Shown: positions 1-11,860 of the stretch, piece by piece
Numbering within the stretch: the first letter of the stretch is position 1
How the letters are laid out: every line of letters starts with the position of its first letter
NCBI GenBank assembly: GCA_030544235.1
Contig: CM060477.1
Span: 6,158,934-6,222,933, forward strand
Direction of reading: 5' to 3'
From: Lepturacanthus savala
Lineage: Eukaryota; Chordata; Actinopteri; Scombriformes; Trichiuridae
DNA length: 64,000 nt
Made by a program: the position numbers and the translations under genes
Notes under the pieces: generated by a model
Told to the model about the DNA's origin: nothing
Databases searched by the model: none
What the model saw: the letters and a program-made list of their open reading frames with translations, nothing else

Positions 1-2362
1 TATGCATTTTTAATTTCCTGTCAAGATTCTTCTACAGTTATATAAATCTCTCATTTATTAATGTGTACAGCTACACAGGGTAGTGCATTTTTTGTGGCTG
101 TTTTGTCAAATTGTCAATGCTACAGTATAATGTTGATGGTTATTTTATTTTATTTTCATATATAATTTCATATTCATATTTTTTTAACATAAGCTAACAT
201 AAGAGAGTTATAACCTTCTGAAAGATGTTGCTTATTAGTCCAACTCTGAATGTGAAGGTGGTGGTGATGGATTTTCACTTTTACAGATGCACAACGTGAA
301 TGAATTCCAGTCATTGAATGTGAATGTTAATAATGCTTCATTTTCCATTTCTCCATCTTTCACATTTTAATTTTAAAAAGTCTCGTCATCTCATTTCTGT
401 GTGTGTGTAATGGGGTTGTCGATTACTTCTTTTCATCACTGTGTTCATTGACTAATTAATACTAATCTGTATTCAAGTCAGTAGTGTGAGGGGTTCTCTG
501 TTACTGGTCGAAAAGAAAAACCTACAGTTTAAAGACGACAAAAGCTTTCCGGCATGAATTATCACCTCTGTATGGGAAAAAAGTGAGGACAGCTCCCGGT
601 CCCCAATTCATCAGACTGTCCAAATACAATTGCACAGCCGGCCCCAGATCAAGCACACCATTTATTAACTCGAATCTCTTGGTGCCAGGGACAACACCTC
701 ATTCATCCTACAACTGTGCTGATCCCATGGGCCTTTTACTCCAAGACAAGTGGATAGATCCTCCCGTTCAGGACCTGTGGGTGTCTGGCACATATAAATT
801 GCAGCTGTTTTGGTTCGGATGGATTTTTTTTTTCTTTTTAACTGTGTGAGACTTCTCTCGTCCTTTTACCTCCTCGGGGATACAGATTGTCAGGACTAGG
901 GGCTTAGATCGTTGAAGGGAGACGACATGGTTCACTGCAGACAAAGACTAATTGAATTTTAAGCCGAATTTGATTTAATACCTAATACATGTTTCCTACA
1001 GTGTCCACCTTTAACTATTCTTAGTAGAGTTGCTATTCATGATTTTCTGTATGTAAAAAAGTCTTCTTTTTAGACCTGAGAGATAACTACAGTGGGTCCT
1101 AAGTGCATCACTTCACTATATTGCATAGATGGCTCCACCTATCCTTCTCCTCTTCCTTCATTTAATTTTTTTCCTATACTGAGGGATTCTTGTCACCATG
1201 GAAAGTGCAAGTATCTCTCCAATTGCAAAGGATTTTAAATAAATTTGGAGAAATTACGCTGTTAGAAGTCTCTGTGGAGATATTTATGTAAATGCAAAGA
1301 AATAATACGTTGATATATTGTAAGAATATTGACAGGTACTTATAAAAGAGCCTCTGAAAGGAGGAGGTAATTCATTTGTAGGAACAGAACACCATAGGGC
1401 ATAAAATCACATTATGCAATCCCATTAACCCAGGTTCTCTCCTGTCAGTTTATCACAGCATCACTGTGTTTAAAAGAATATGTATCTTGAAAGTCTCGAA
1501 TAAGTAGGGAATAATGCTTTATAAAGGCAGACAATGACAGTGTCTTTCATTTCTTTCATTATCCGACAATGCCTTTTCCCCACTCAGTACAATATGAAAG
1601 TGTTTTGCAGCAATATACCAGAGTACATGAAGTCAAATATTTCACATTCAAAACTGAATTGAAGTGAAATTTCTAATAAGCCCCACAATTAATCACTTCT
1701 ACTGAAGACACTGCAGATGACAATTATCTGTGCCTTCAACCGTGCAGTGCAACATCAATCATTTATTGAATCAAGTTTCACTTAATTTAAATGCATTAGA
1801 GAGAAAGCCTGTTTATTTATCCTTGTCTGCTGTGCAGCATCTACACAAACGACTGCAAAGATTTGAAAAGAAAACGACAAAAGATGACATTGGAAATATT
1901 TTCCATGAATATATCATCTCAACTCACACTTCACATCAAAACACTATCGATAAAAAGGCAAAACAGTTCAACACACATGGCTATTAATATAACTCTGTCT
2001 CACTGGGTAGCTTCTTACTGTTGACTCCAATGAGTGCACTCTGCCAACAGCCAGCTGTACCAAGACCCTAATCGATTGTTGGAGCACACACAGTTAGCTT
2101 CAAACTTTTGTTTACAGCCATCTTACAATAACTGTCTTTTATTTTGTAATGCAAGTGAAATACACCAGCTTAGCAATTTGCACCAAAGGCCATCCTTTCA
2201 TCATTTTACAATTAAAATGTTAAGGTTATTTTGCACAAAATACCCAATTCTTTAATACATTGTACTGTTACTACTGATATTTGCTAGTGCTGTAATACAT
2301 CTGTGAAGTGTCCTTGTTTTTTTATCTGTTGTCTGCTGATGTTTTCTTTTCTGTTCCTCAAG
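1..2362. other. Non-coding stretch, possibly intron or flank of a gene ending near 2433
   Basis: AT-rich single-copy-looking DNA. A moderately GC-rich patch at about 590-780 is open in one plus frame, but it has no paired splice sites or recognisable domain, so I do not call it coding. If the 2363-2433 exon is real, this stretch would be its last intron. No RNA gene or clear transposon was seen. Confidence 0.5.
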
Positions 2363-2433
2363 ATCCAAACGTGACAGAAATGAATGGAAATGTCAGCAGT
2401 GGAGCAGCTACCGACTCCTCAACACAGGGATAA
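2363..2433 (+). CDS. Candidate terminal coding exon of an unidentified gene (partial)
   Basis: Seen directly: a pyrimidine-rich tract (about 2335-2358) leads to a CAAG 3' splice site at 2359-2362, followed by an open frame. With a phase-1 junction completed by a G from an upstream exon, the residues are Asp-Pro-Asn-Val-Thr-Glu-Met, then a Ser/Thr/Gly-rich tail ending Ser-Ser-Thr-Gln-Gly and TAA at 2431-2433. The tail is polar, like a flexible protein C terminus, and matches no family I can name. An overlapping frame starting at 2364 is also open for 59 codons, to a TGA at 2541-2543, so the reading frame is not settled. The following 2434-2620 would be 3' UTR. No matching upstream exon was identified inside the window. 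This may be a chance acceptor-plus-ORF. Only transcript or homology data would establish it as a gene. Confidence 0.25.
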
Positions 2434-2689
2434 TGGCCGATCTGCTGGGGATTTGCAAGAGGGCCCCGGATCCGCAATTACCAACCCACCAACAGGCCCC
2501 CAGATGGTCTCCACACTGCAAGGATGAGCAAAGACTTCAGTGATGAAATGAACCACAGTGCATGCTGCACCATCCTCAAGGGCTCTAACATAACTATCAT
2601 TTTAACGTGCCTGTTCATACACAAAACAATAGAAAATATAGAAACGGTGGATGCAACAAATTCTGCTATTTAGTAATGACAACAAAGGT

Positions 2690-2850
2690 CTACCACCAAA
2701 CCATAATGAAGTAGGATTTTAACCCAAACCAGAATGTTTCCCTAAGTTTAACTAAGCACTAATTTCAACTCAAACCATGACTTCTCCCTAAACCCTAAAG
2801 ATTAGGGAGAGATCATGGTTCCTGAAGTTTTAGAAAGCACTGATAATACG
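2690..2850. repeat. Degenerate dispersed repeat with a 19-bp inverted repeat
   Basis: Phrases such as AACCCAAACC, AACTCAAACCATGA and CCCTAAACCCTAA resemble a dispersed CCTAA-rich repeat that I recall from percomorph genomes. Inside it, 2773-2791 and 2802-2820 form a hairpin with a 10-nt loop and two mismatches in 19 positions. It is not telomeric DNA, because the CCCTAA-like words are not in tandem register. Confidence 0.4.
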
Positions 2851-5523
2851 ATTGTGTCCTGCTGATAGGTATACCAGAGCAGAAAAGACTTCAATGTTCA
2901 GTTCTAAAGGGCAGTAACAGCGTATTTAGTGGTTTAATATAAACTTATTGTTGCCACATCAGCTTTAAGATTATATCAAACTGCCACAGACACATAGGAA
3001 ATAGAGTCAAAGTGTCTGTATTGTCCCTAAAGGGAAACTGGGTTGCAGCCGAGGATATACAGCCACACAAATAACATCGACAACAGCAACAACAACCAAC
3101 AACGAAGGACAGAGTTTTAGAGTGGCTCAACCAATACCAGATTCTACCCCCTACAGCACAAGTACAAAATAGACAGACTGAGCAAATAAATAAGGATTCT
3201 GCAGACACCATCAGCACTCTCTGCTGTTTATGGCGTGTTGAAGAGGTGTTGGACATGAAATGTGTCAGTGTAAAGTTGATGTGACGCCTTTTAATTAGGT
3301 GTAAAGTTGTAGCGTTCACATATTGGCACTTTTGCATGTAAATGAATTGCATCCCGGCTGTGATTTCGGCGAGAAGGGTAAATCTTAATCAAGCCTGTAG
3401 TTTCCCGGATGGCGTTGAAGATATAGTATGCAGGATTTACATAAAACAACAATATATAAACTCACACAATTCCTCTCAATCACCTCTTATGACCCACTAG
3501 AGAGGCCACTGCAGACAGGATGAAGCCCCCTGTTCACACAACATCTGGAAAGGCAGAGTGTGTTAGAGGTGTAGGTGTGTTTATTCGTGCAATGTGACCT
3601 TGAAATACTGCCAACTTTCTACATTCTCTCTCGGAGGAGAGGCCAAGTATGAAGAAGATATACATATATATTATTCATATATGTTCATAGACTTAAATGC
3701 TGAAAATAAAGGTTAAGTGATTTAAATTTCTGTCTTGAATTTCAGTTTAGCCATGTTGCATCACTACACAGACGCCATGCATTCAACAGACTGTGTATTT
3801 GTTCTATAACGTACAGGGAAGGTGACTGTCACTTATCTTCAGACAACAGCGTATTCACTGCTGCAGCTTCAAATCCTGTAAGGTTTGCGGTGTGACAGAC
3901 TTTACAGGAATTTCGGTAAAAAATGCTTCACTGCAAGCAGATTAACAAAACTGTCTGCCACCATCTGTCCTTGCCATAAAAGTCCAGAATCCTCTTTACT
4001 GGGAAGGAATGTCGCGGGCAGGTAAGCGGAAGGTGATTCTACACCGGAGCATCTCGGTCATTGCTAATAAAGACTGCAGAAGGACGGAGAGCTCATGTTG
4101 GTTTGTCTATTTTCTCCAATCTTGTGAACATGGGCAGCTCATGTCACAGAGGATGTCGGAATGGTCTAATGAAGAGAAATGGTTCCTGTCAACTCGCATT
4201 AGCCCACAGGCTGTAAAATGCAAGCTGTGAAATCCATCATATTGCAGGAGGTAATTATGCATAGATAATTGCGTCGTGTACAGGACATTCCAACAAAAGA
4301 AAATAAATGTTTATTTTTGATACCGAGGAAATACTTTGTTCTACAAACAAGACATAACAGAGGACAAGCCTCCTGAGTCTATGAATTACAAACAGGGAAT
4401 TAGGAGGTTTTATAAGGAGAGATGCTAATTTTAAGAATGAAGTATCTGGAGCTCTGTGTACAGTAGATATGTCCCTAGGAAATCACACATAGTGCAACAT
4501 GAAGTCACACATTTGAATAAATCTCTGGATCAGTTGGTAGATTGATGCCTTTTCCCCTTTAGTTTGGTTTCTTTTTTTACACTGAAATAACTCAAGCAAT
4601 CAAAAATGCATTACTGAAGGTGAGAATGTTCACTCTGTTCAGTGTTCAGATGTGTCTGGGGCAGGAGCAAGAACATAACCAAGACGATGAAGAAGAAGGT
4701 CCTGTGAAGGTCAGATCTCAATTCATTCAATTGTTGATTTTGCCCATCCACATCCCAGTATGCAAAGTACACCTGGCTACCGATGGCATTTCACTCAATC
4801 TTCCAAGGTAAGCCTCGATCCAGTATTTTATCACTATTCTTATAAAAATGGAAATGAATGCACTGCAATTTTTTTAGGACACATTATTTGGAAGATTTGA
4901 TATCTACTGTTGACAGTCTGGTCTGGAGTTAAATGCCATCGTCTCTCCAGGTACTATATAGAATTCTGCACCTCAGGGCCCACTGTGCCTTCTTTCCATC
5001 TCTCTGGAGAGGAAATGTGCCATTTGTATTTTTTAGGAGAAAATTAGGTCAGATGCATCTTGGGTAATGTCAAGGGCCCTTTACCTCGCTATGTTTGACA
5101 TCATGAACAGATATTACGACTATAATGGAATTCTATAGTCTGGCAGAGGCATTTACCACCATGACAACAGGAACGCTCTACATTGTTACCTCTCCAGAAT
5201 TATACCTGGCTGCTTTTCTCCATTTCCAGTCGTTCGCCTAGCTGGTCCAATTGTATCTTGGAGCTTTTCACTGGACCTCTTTGAAAAAAGTGTATAATCA
5301 CGCCTACTTATCCCCATTTCCTGCCTTGCCTTTGGTTTAACCAAAATACACACCATCCATTTTAAAAAAAATGCTGCCACTAATAATAACTGAAATGACA
5401 TCCAACAACCCTGTAAGTAGCACATAAAAAAATTATAGTTGTCAAGTTGTCAAAGAGTCAACTGTCCTGACATTGAAAGCATCATCTTTGTTCTGGCCAG
5501 TTTTCTTTTGGTTAAGAAATATC
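2851..5523. other. Non-coding stretch without recognisable gene
   Basis: No convincing exon on either strand. The longest minus frame, around 2945-3352, is Cys/Thr-rich and lacks splice context. AATAAA-type signals occur near 3187 and 3706 but have no supported transcript. A GC-richer block at 3996-4240 is listed separately. Confidence 0.5.
3996..4245. promoter_or_regulatory. Possible conserved non-coding element
   Basis: This block has balanced, non-repetitive composition, unlike its AT-rich surroundings. A plus frame is open from 4009 to 4230, but its product has no domain, signal peptide or splice partner. I treat it as a candidate conserved element, not a gene. The call rests on composition only. 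Confidence 0.2.
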
Positions 5524-5645
5524 TTAAAGGTCCAGGGTGTAATACTTAGAGGCATTTAGTAATATCTAGAGGACTGGGCTTGGCAGATATGGAATATCAT
5601 TATTCATAAATATGTTTTAACTAGTATATAAATGTATATAATATA
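5524..5645 (-). mobile_element. Terminal fragment of a percomorph MITE-like repeat
   Basis: The fragment starts TTAAAGGTCCAGGGTGTA, the terminal inverted-repeat type of this family, and continues with TTGGCAGATATGGAATAT, then a CATAAATATGTTTTAACTAG-like segment. The complementary forms of these words appear in the same order in the copies at 33206-33400 and 47752-48098. Only one end is present; the rest has decayed or was lost. Confidence 0.6.
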
Positions 5646-7820
5646 TATGACATTTTTTAGGTTGAATTTATTTTAATATTTATTTTTGCACCTTAGGACA
5701 TATCAATTTAGTGTAAATCACCTATTAAAAACTTGCAGAGCACTTTTTATGTTGCTATTTTTCATGCATAGCTTTTTGACTAGCTACCTTGCAGAAAGAT
5801 GATAATTCATACTGACATATTTAGCAGCTGATTGGCTCTCTGCTGACTATTCACGCTCAATCATATCAACCATTATAACTTAACCATTAGGTTGGTTAAA
5901 AAACTCTGTGCTGCATTCATCTCTATGGAGATGCATTGCAGTCCTTTACATCCATAGCAGCTGTATGCCAGATTTTCACTCTTTGACTTCTCACCCTCTC
6001 TGGATGTCACCCACATAACCTCAAACCTCCTCATGCACCACTCTCCCTCTCTCCACTCATTAAGTCCTCCTGATGGGTCGCCAGATGCCTTTCCTGAGAG
6101 AATCCATGACACTGAGTAATTAAAATCTCCTAGTGGAGTCAGCTGGAGCAAAGTGAAGAGCCGATGAGTCAACTCTGTCCTTCCTCCACTGAAATGGTGA
6201 GAGGACAAGGATGGTCTCCAACGGGACACTTGTTTTTTGGAGGAAACAGATGCACAGAGAAAATACATGAAGGCACAAGGCCGGCTTAACCATGATTTCT
6301 GTAGATCAGCAGCAATAAAACATTGTGATTCACAAAGGAATGACTTTCCAAATGGGCGAAGAAAGCGTTCAATGGCGATTAATGTTGTGTTTGTGCGAGT
6401 GTGCGTTTTTGTGTGTGTGTTGCAATATACCAACTCTATCGTTCTCCTTTCCACTTAACCAATTCACATACACATATGCACACACTCCAGCAATTCAATC
6501 AGCCACTATTCAAGCAGAAAGCTATTTCAGTTGTGAGATGTAAAAGGTGATCTGCGGAGAAGGCTGTCCATAGAGGCGGAGGAGGCTCCCCTGTTCTTGA
6601 GACGCAAGAGGGAGATCAAAATATAAAAAAGAGTAATTGCTTGAAATAAACCATTACCAAACCTAGACATCATTTATTATATATGTGTTCTGTCTTCTTT
6701 GGAAAAGAAAATCCATTGTTTAAATTCTGATTATAATGTTTCAACAGCGGCACCTACAGGTAGAGAGACCAGGGGTCCTACTTTATGCAAGTCTTCACAG
6801 TATTTTTGTCCTTTACACATATTGTGACATATTATGCGCCACATTTTGATTGGTTCTAGTTTTGGGATTTTATCCAATGGCTGTGAAGGAAGCATGGAAG
6901 GCTTTCATCATGCGGCCGATGGTGTTGGGGAGTTCTGTGGTCATAGCCTCGGGCATCACTGCCTCAGCCATCCGGGCTGGACCCACGATGGGACTACGGT
7001 GGCATGTGGAAAAGTGCCATTCTGCCAGCTCTTGGCTTGAGAAATCTCATCACTTTAATGACTTTAATGAGCCAGAAACAACCACTATTGTTGAAAAAAA
7101 AAAATCTTGAGAGGAATAATGAAACGCTAAAAGATTATAGCAGCATATCAAACTATATCGCCCTACTAAAACCTTAACCAGACATTTTTGGCAGTTACAG
7201 CATCTCTATTGTCTTAAATAAATTTTGCATTGACTAAATAAAGACACAGTGTAGCCTTTGGGAATTACAGGTCAGTACCAAATGAAAATAGAAATGTCAA
7301 GCATTTTGTTTATTGAAAATCTATCTGTTTATAATACGATTGTTTTAAATTCTCTTGTGATTGTTTTTTGTGGGCTTTGTGTGTCAAGCAGTACCGTGTT
7401 TGCCAATTTCATTATCATTTAAATTGGACTGTTAGATTCAATATATTGCACCCCACTCTGTAACGCAGTATGGTATGGTTTCTTTAAATGGGCAATTTCT
7501 TTTATCTTCTGTTCATCTTTGATCATACCTTACCATCTTTGCTGTGTCTCTGTTTCTGTGCCATGATTTTTTTTAAATCTCTGGAGAGACGTATTTTCAT
7601 TTAATCAGTACCTGAAGGTCAAAGAATTGCCATTTCCTTAAGAATAATTATAGTGTTTTTCATCAGTCATAGGAAGACATTTTTATGATTCAGTTACCAG
7701 AACATTTTCTGACAAGGAAAAAATATTGCACGGAATCACAATGGTGTTCAAGACAAGCAAATCTACATCCATCACAGAAGCCCCTCTCCCCGCTTTCTCC
7801 CCCAGATATCCATATTCAGC
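5646..7820. other. Non-coding stretch with chance ORFs
   Basis: A minus frame of 193 codons (5873-6454) is the longest non-repetitive ORF in the window. It has no recognisable domain, and part of it is the complement of a TG-rich run (about 6395-6422). Overlapping plus frames exist at 6237-6543. No splice sites frame it convincingly, so I list it as non-coding with an unusual ORF. Nothing else was recognised. Confidence 0.45.
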
Positions 7821-8806
7821 TCAGTTTTTCCTGTCTTTATTCATATTTATCTTTCAATTCTGAGAGCAGGATTTATTGATTTCACATTCACATTTAGTAA
7901 TTCTTTTCCTCTAACCCTGACATCACACTCAAATAGGCCCTGATTGCAGTTAGATTTTCTCTGCTTTAAACTGTATGCTTACACTCAGATGTATTATTGT
8001 TTGCACAGATAGCCCTTCTCCTTTCACTCAAGTTGCTTAGGTGCATGTGGAAATGTCTGCTCTCAGATTTCTACTTTACTCTTTTTTTTTTTTTTTTTGC
8101 ACAACAACCCTGTCAAAATTATCCAACCAACAGAATGCCAGGTGTACTGTTGACCGATGAAATGACCCCTGCATCCTTGTGTTCACTTCTTATAGCTTTC
8201 AGGGATGTTACTCTTCAACCGCATTCATTCCACCACCCGGATCTTTATGACTTTCGGAATAAAACGGCATACCTGTCTCCGTACATTTTATTTCCTATAA
8301 TAGCTACATATAAAAGTAGCTATATAACACACCTAGAGGAGACACAACGTCACCTTCATGACTCAGGTGTCTAGCGGCTCACCAAAGTCAAGGCCCTCAA
8401 GTAAGTTTTTTATTTCAATGCTGCTACTTCCTTCAACTTGAAACGGGTAAGACACATTGGCAGCAGAAGAATCCTTCCGTTGATATATGCCTGGCGTTCA
8501 CCCGGCATTCTTTTGGTTGGGGAGGATTTTGACAGGGCAAAAAAAAAAAATCTGAGAGCAGAGTAGAAATATGAGAGGAGACATTTCCAGAAGCAGCAGG
8601 GCTGAAGCTAGAGCTGTAAATCTGTGCCAGCAACGATATATCAGTGTATCAGTATAACAGACGCAGAGCAAACCTGAATGCATCAGGGACTATTAGAGCG
8701 TGAGGGCAGAGGTTTGAAGGAAAGATTTACAAAAACTGAACGTGAAATTAATGACTCGTGGCCTTGAATTTAAAATTGCGCAAACAACTAAAAGACAAAA
8801 GAAAGA
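7821..8806. mobile_element. Long imperfect inverted repeat (foldback-type element)
   Basis: The left arm (about 7821-8147) and the reverse complement of the right arm (about 8496-8806) read in parallel. The best-matching inner segments are 8049-8147 and 8496-8588, which share GGAAATGTCT, the CTCTCA-ATTTCTACT pattern, a poly(T) run, CCTGTCAAAAT, AACCAA-AGAATGCC and GGTG-AC. The outer arms share CTGAGAGCA-type words and an end resembling the 26543-26867 element. The central spacer is about 350 bp and carries no gene. This could be one foldback element with long terminal repeats, or two family copies inserted head to head. No transposase was seen. Confidence 0.7.
8301..8322. repeat. Small hairpin in the spacer of the long inverted repeat
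   Basis: TAGCTAC (8301-8307) and GTAGCTA (8316-8322) form a perfect 7-bp stem with an 8-nt AT-rich loop. This is short enough to be chance. Confidence 0.3.
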
Positions 8807-10669
8807 GTTATATAGTTGCAAGAATATTTAATGTGGATTCTTCAATTACTCTATGCAAAGTCTGGGTGTCTATTGTGTTTTATAGCTGTCCTATCTCCTA
8901 CTCATAGTACACTGCTGTGTTCAGATGCTACTGAACTGTGAAATGCGCTATAATGCCTTTCCAGAGGTTACTGGAATCTTAATTCTTGAAGCCATATAAC
9001 TGCAAGGCTTCTACCTGCAGACACAAAAGTGACTGGATGTGTTCCACTCAGTGGTTTGACACAGTCCACCCGCCTTTTCTTTTCCCCCAAGTCTGAGGAA
9101 AATGCATCAGATGTGATACGTTTTGATGTGCTCTTAAATTTTCTCCTTGGGCGAAACAAGATATTTCCGAGTTCATGCTGTCACGAGTGGAGTCAACCAG
9201 CAAACTGCTTTTAACTTTTCAGCAAATGTATAGAAACTTTCCTCCAACAGTTGACGGTATCAAATATTTTTTTCTCCCTTCCTCTGCCGCTAAAGAGCTT
9301 TTGAAACTGATCAATTGAGGAAGTTTTTCAAATAAGAGAATGAACAAATGCCCTGGGTATTACTGTAAGATGGGCCTTCCTCGTGATATATGCCAACATT
9401 ATCTTTTGCTGAGTATTGATGGATCCAGCCTTTGTCTACTTAAGTGACAGGGCTGACACTTCATTTTCAGCTTTACATCCCGTCGCCCATTCAAAAGGAG
9501 GATGTAAGACTTTGTCAAGAGTTCACACTGTGCTTGCATAGGCTTTCTTTTTGCTACAAGGAGCCACCTGGGCCATAAATCGTAATGCAGTAAAAGTGTG
9601 TGCGCGTGTGTGTGTGAGAAAAGAGGGAGACTGAAAGAGATTTGAAGAGAACAAAGAGCAAGGAACAGAGAGTGGAGAAAAAAGAGAAAGGGACAGAAGG
9701 AACATTGAATTCCCAACGGAGCATATTATGAGAGCAATGGAGGGGTGGCTGTAAATTATAGGTGATTTGTGTCATGAGTTAGAGGATTTAAATCACTGGA
9801 ATCAATGTCAAGGAGGAGAGGAGCGATATTGCACCCAGTCAACATTACAGAGCAGAGAGGAGAGGGGTGGCATTAATGGATGGGTGGAGACGGGAAGCTA
9901 AAAGACCAAGAGCTTGGGAGGAAGTCGGGAGAGGAGATGGACAATTTTTCTCTCTCGTCCCTCTGTCTGTTGGCAGGTGTATGCACGCATCATTAAAGAG
10001 TTGAAAAATGTGCAAGGAGGAGGGTGTAATGACTCACTAATGACCTTGACTGGCAACTTTAGCAAAGGAGCTCTTATCTGCGGCTACCGAGCTACCGAAT
10101 TGTGTGGCGAGAGCGTCAAGATGATTAACTTTAATACTACCAAGGACATGAGACTACCATGGGCATCTATTAAAGATATGTTCATCCATGGCTAGCTCTT
10201 ATTTTTCTCCTGTTAGCCTTGGGGACACTACAGCAGGGCTTTACAAATGGAACTCAAAACAGACACACTGTTCAGTGCTCAGTGTGCAATATGTTCCCTT
10301 CAACTTCAAGGTTTCCTGTCTTCGTGCCTTAAAAAGAAAAATCTCAAATCAGCTGCCTGCTCTCCATTCGTTTTCAGAGGGATAGTTCCTAAAACAGATG
10401 GATTGTAAGTGCAAATTTGTCCAAGGTGCCGAAAAATAAGACATTTACCACAGCTTGTAACGCCATCCATTCTGCGCCGGCTGCTGCTGTTTGTGCCAAG
10501 TTTGTCCCGGCCTTCACTCGTCATTTCAAACTCTTTTAATGAGTCGCGCGTTTCTCACCAGTTCCACCACGTTTGTGTGTGCTCGGGATATAGAGATGGC
10601 ATTCTCCTGGCACGGAGCCTAGAGTCCTCACCATAGACAAGCCAGGAACTTTCTGTGTGTGGTACTTCA

Positions 10670-10980
10670 GAAATTTTGCAGGATGCAAATGCGAGATTAT
10701 AAATAGAGTAGATTAGCACACAGGCATAAATCAATTCAGTTGATAGCTCTGCAGAGACTCTTCTGGAATTAAAACATTATCTGCCTCATTTGCATGTTAA
10801 CTAATTGAATGTGTGTATCCATTTTTAATTACAAAATCAAATTCAGAGGCTTTCCGTAATCCTCATTTTCTAACTTTCGCTTTAAAGATATCAACAGCTC
10901 CCTGGCTTGTTGCATTTACATTATCCACCCTTGTGACTTTGAGATCCTCACCAACAGCCCATCAGCAAACCGGCCTCGCC
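10670..10980. promoter_or_regulatory. Candidate enhancer-like block: two octamers plus homeodomain sites
   Basis: ATGCAAAT at 10683-10690 and ATTTGCAT at 10788-10795 are perfect POU octamers in opposite orientation. The second is followed by GTTAAC (10796-10801), TAATTG (10803-10808) and TAATTA (10826-10831). Such clusters are typical of conserved developmental enhancers in vertebrates. Here it is inference from motif density alone. Confidence 0.3.
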
Positions 10981-11574
10981 ATATTTTATCTATCTCACCT
11001 GTCGGAGAGGCGGAATGTGAGGCAAAGAGAAAGCCAGGAAATGAATTACAGAGCGAAATGGAGAGATTAATCTATTGCTGGTGACAGAATACTCTCAGTC
11101 TGAAGATAAGGAAATCCCATTTGTAGGAAGCGGCCACTCAGCAGTTTTCAGCATAACCCGTTAACAGCGTGGGTCAGCCCGTGGGTCAGTGCAGAGATAA
11201 TGCCGCTTTGATGCTGGTGGACAAAATATGTGTAACAGGATATTGTTGCTATGTGAACATAGTTATCTGTGTAACATGGAAAAAGGACCTGGGCTTGTGG
11301 GACCAGTGGTCCGACAATAGTAACTCACATTTAACGTTATATAACACATTTTGCAGCAACAGGAATACAATAGAAAAAAGAAACAGGATTTTAATAGCTA
11401 TTCCACTGTATTTGCAGCTGTGTAACAGCTCCGTTGTGTTTTCAAGACTCGGCGATCACAGGCGGCATCAGACTTTGCGTCTCAGTGGAAAAGTTTTCAA
11501 GCTGCAGGAAAAAGAACAACCCTTTTTGATGTTGTTTTGTTGCCCTGGTGACACATTCACTCTGTGTGAATGAC

Positions 11575-11860
11575 TTTCTGCATAATGTTTAAGCGTAATT
11601 ATGTGCATAAATTACATGTTGGCATGCAAGTTATTATTGTGCAGTTTTCCGAGCTTTTACTAGCTTTACTCGAGCACTTAAAAACTCACTTTGGAAGTTT
11701 AACAATTTATCGCCCCACTGTCTGTTTTCTCTTTTAATTACAGGCCTTGCTTTGGTAGAAATCAAACACAAATAATTAAAAGAAGAGTGTTTTCAAACCG
11801 CCCGATCCTCCTATTGAAAAAGCTTGGAATATAAACCAGCCAGAAACTTTCTGCAAAGTT
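11575..11860. promoter_or_regulatory. Candidate regulatory block with three TAATTA cores
   Basis: TAATTA occurs at 11596-11601, 11735-11740 and 11773-11778, in non-repetitive sequence. This is homeodomain-core clustering. No frame across the block is convincingly coding. Low confidence, because TAATTA is common in AT-rich DNA. Confidence 0.2.

Noticed and set aside
2775..2800. Telomere-like CCCTAA words
   Set aside because: There are only two non-tandem occurrences, within a hairpin repeat. It is not an interstitial telomere array.
8433..8683. Two overlapping minus ORFs
   Set aside because: They lie in the right arm of the long inverted repeat and read through its poly(A) tract. No coding character was seen.
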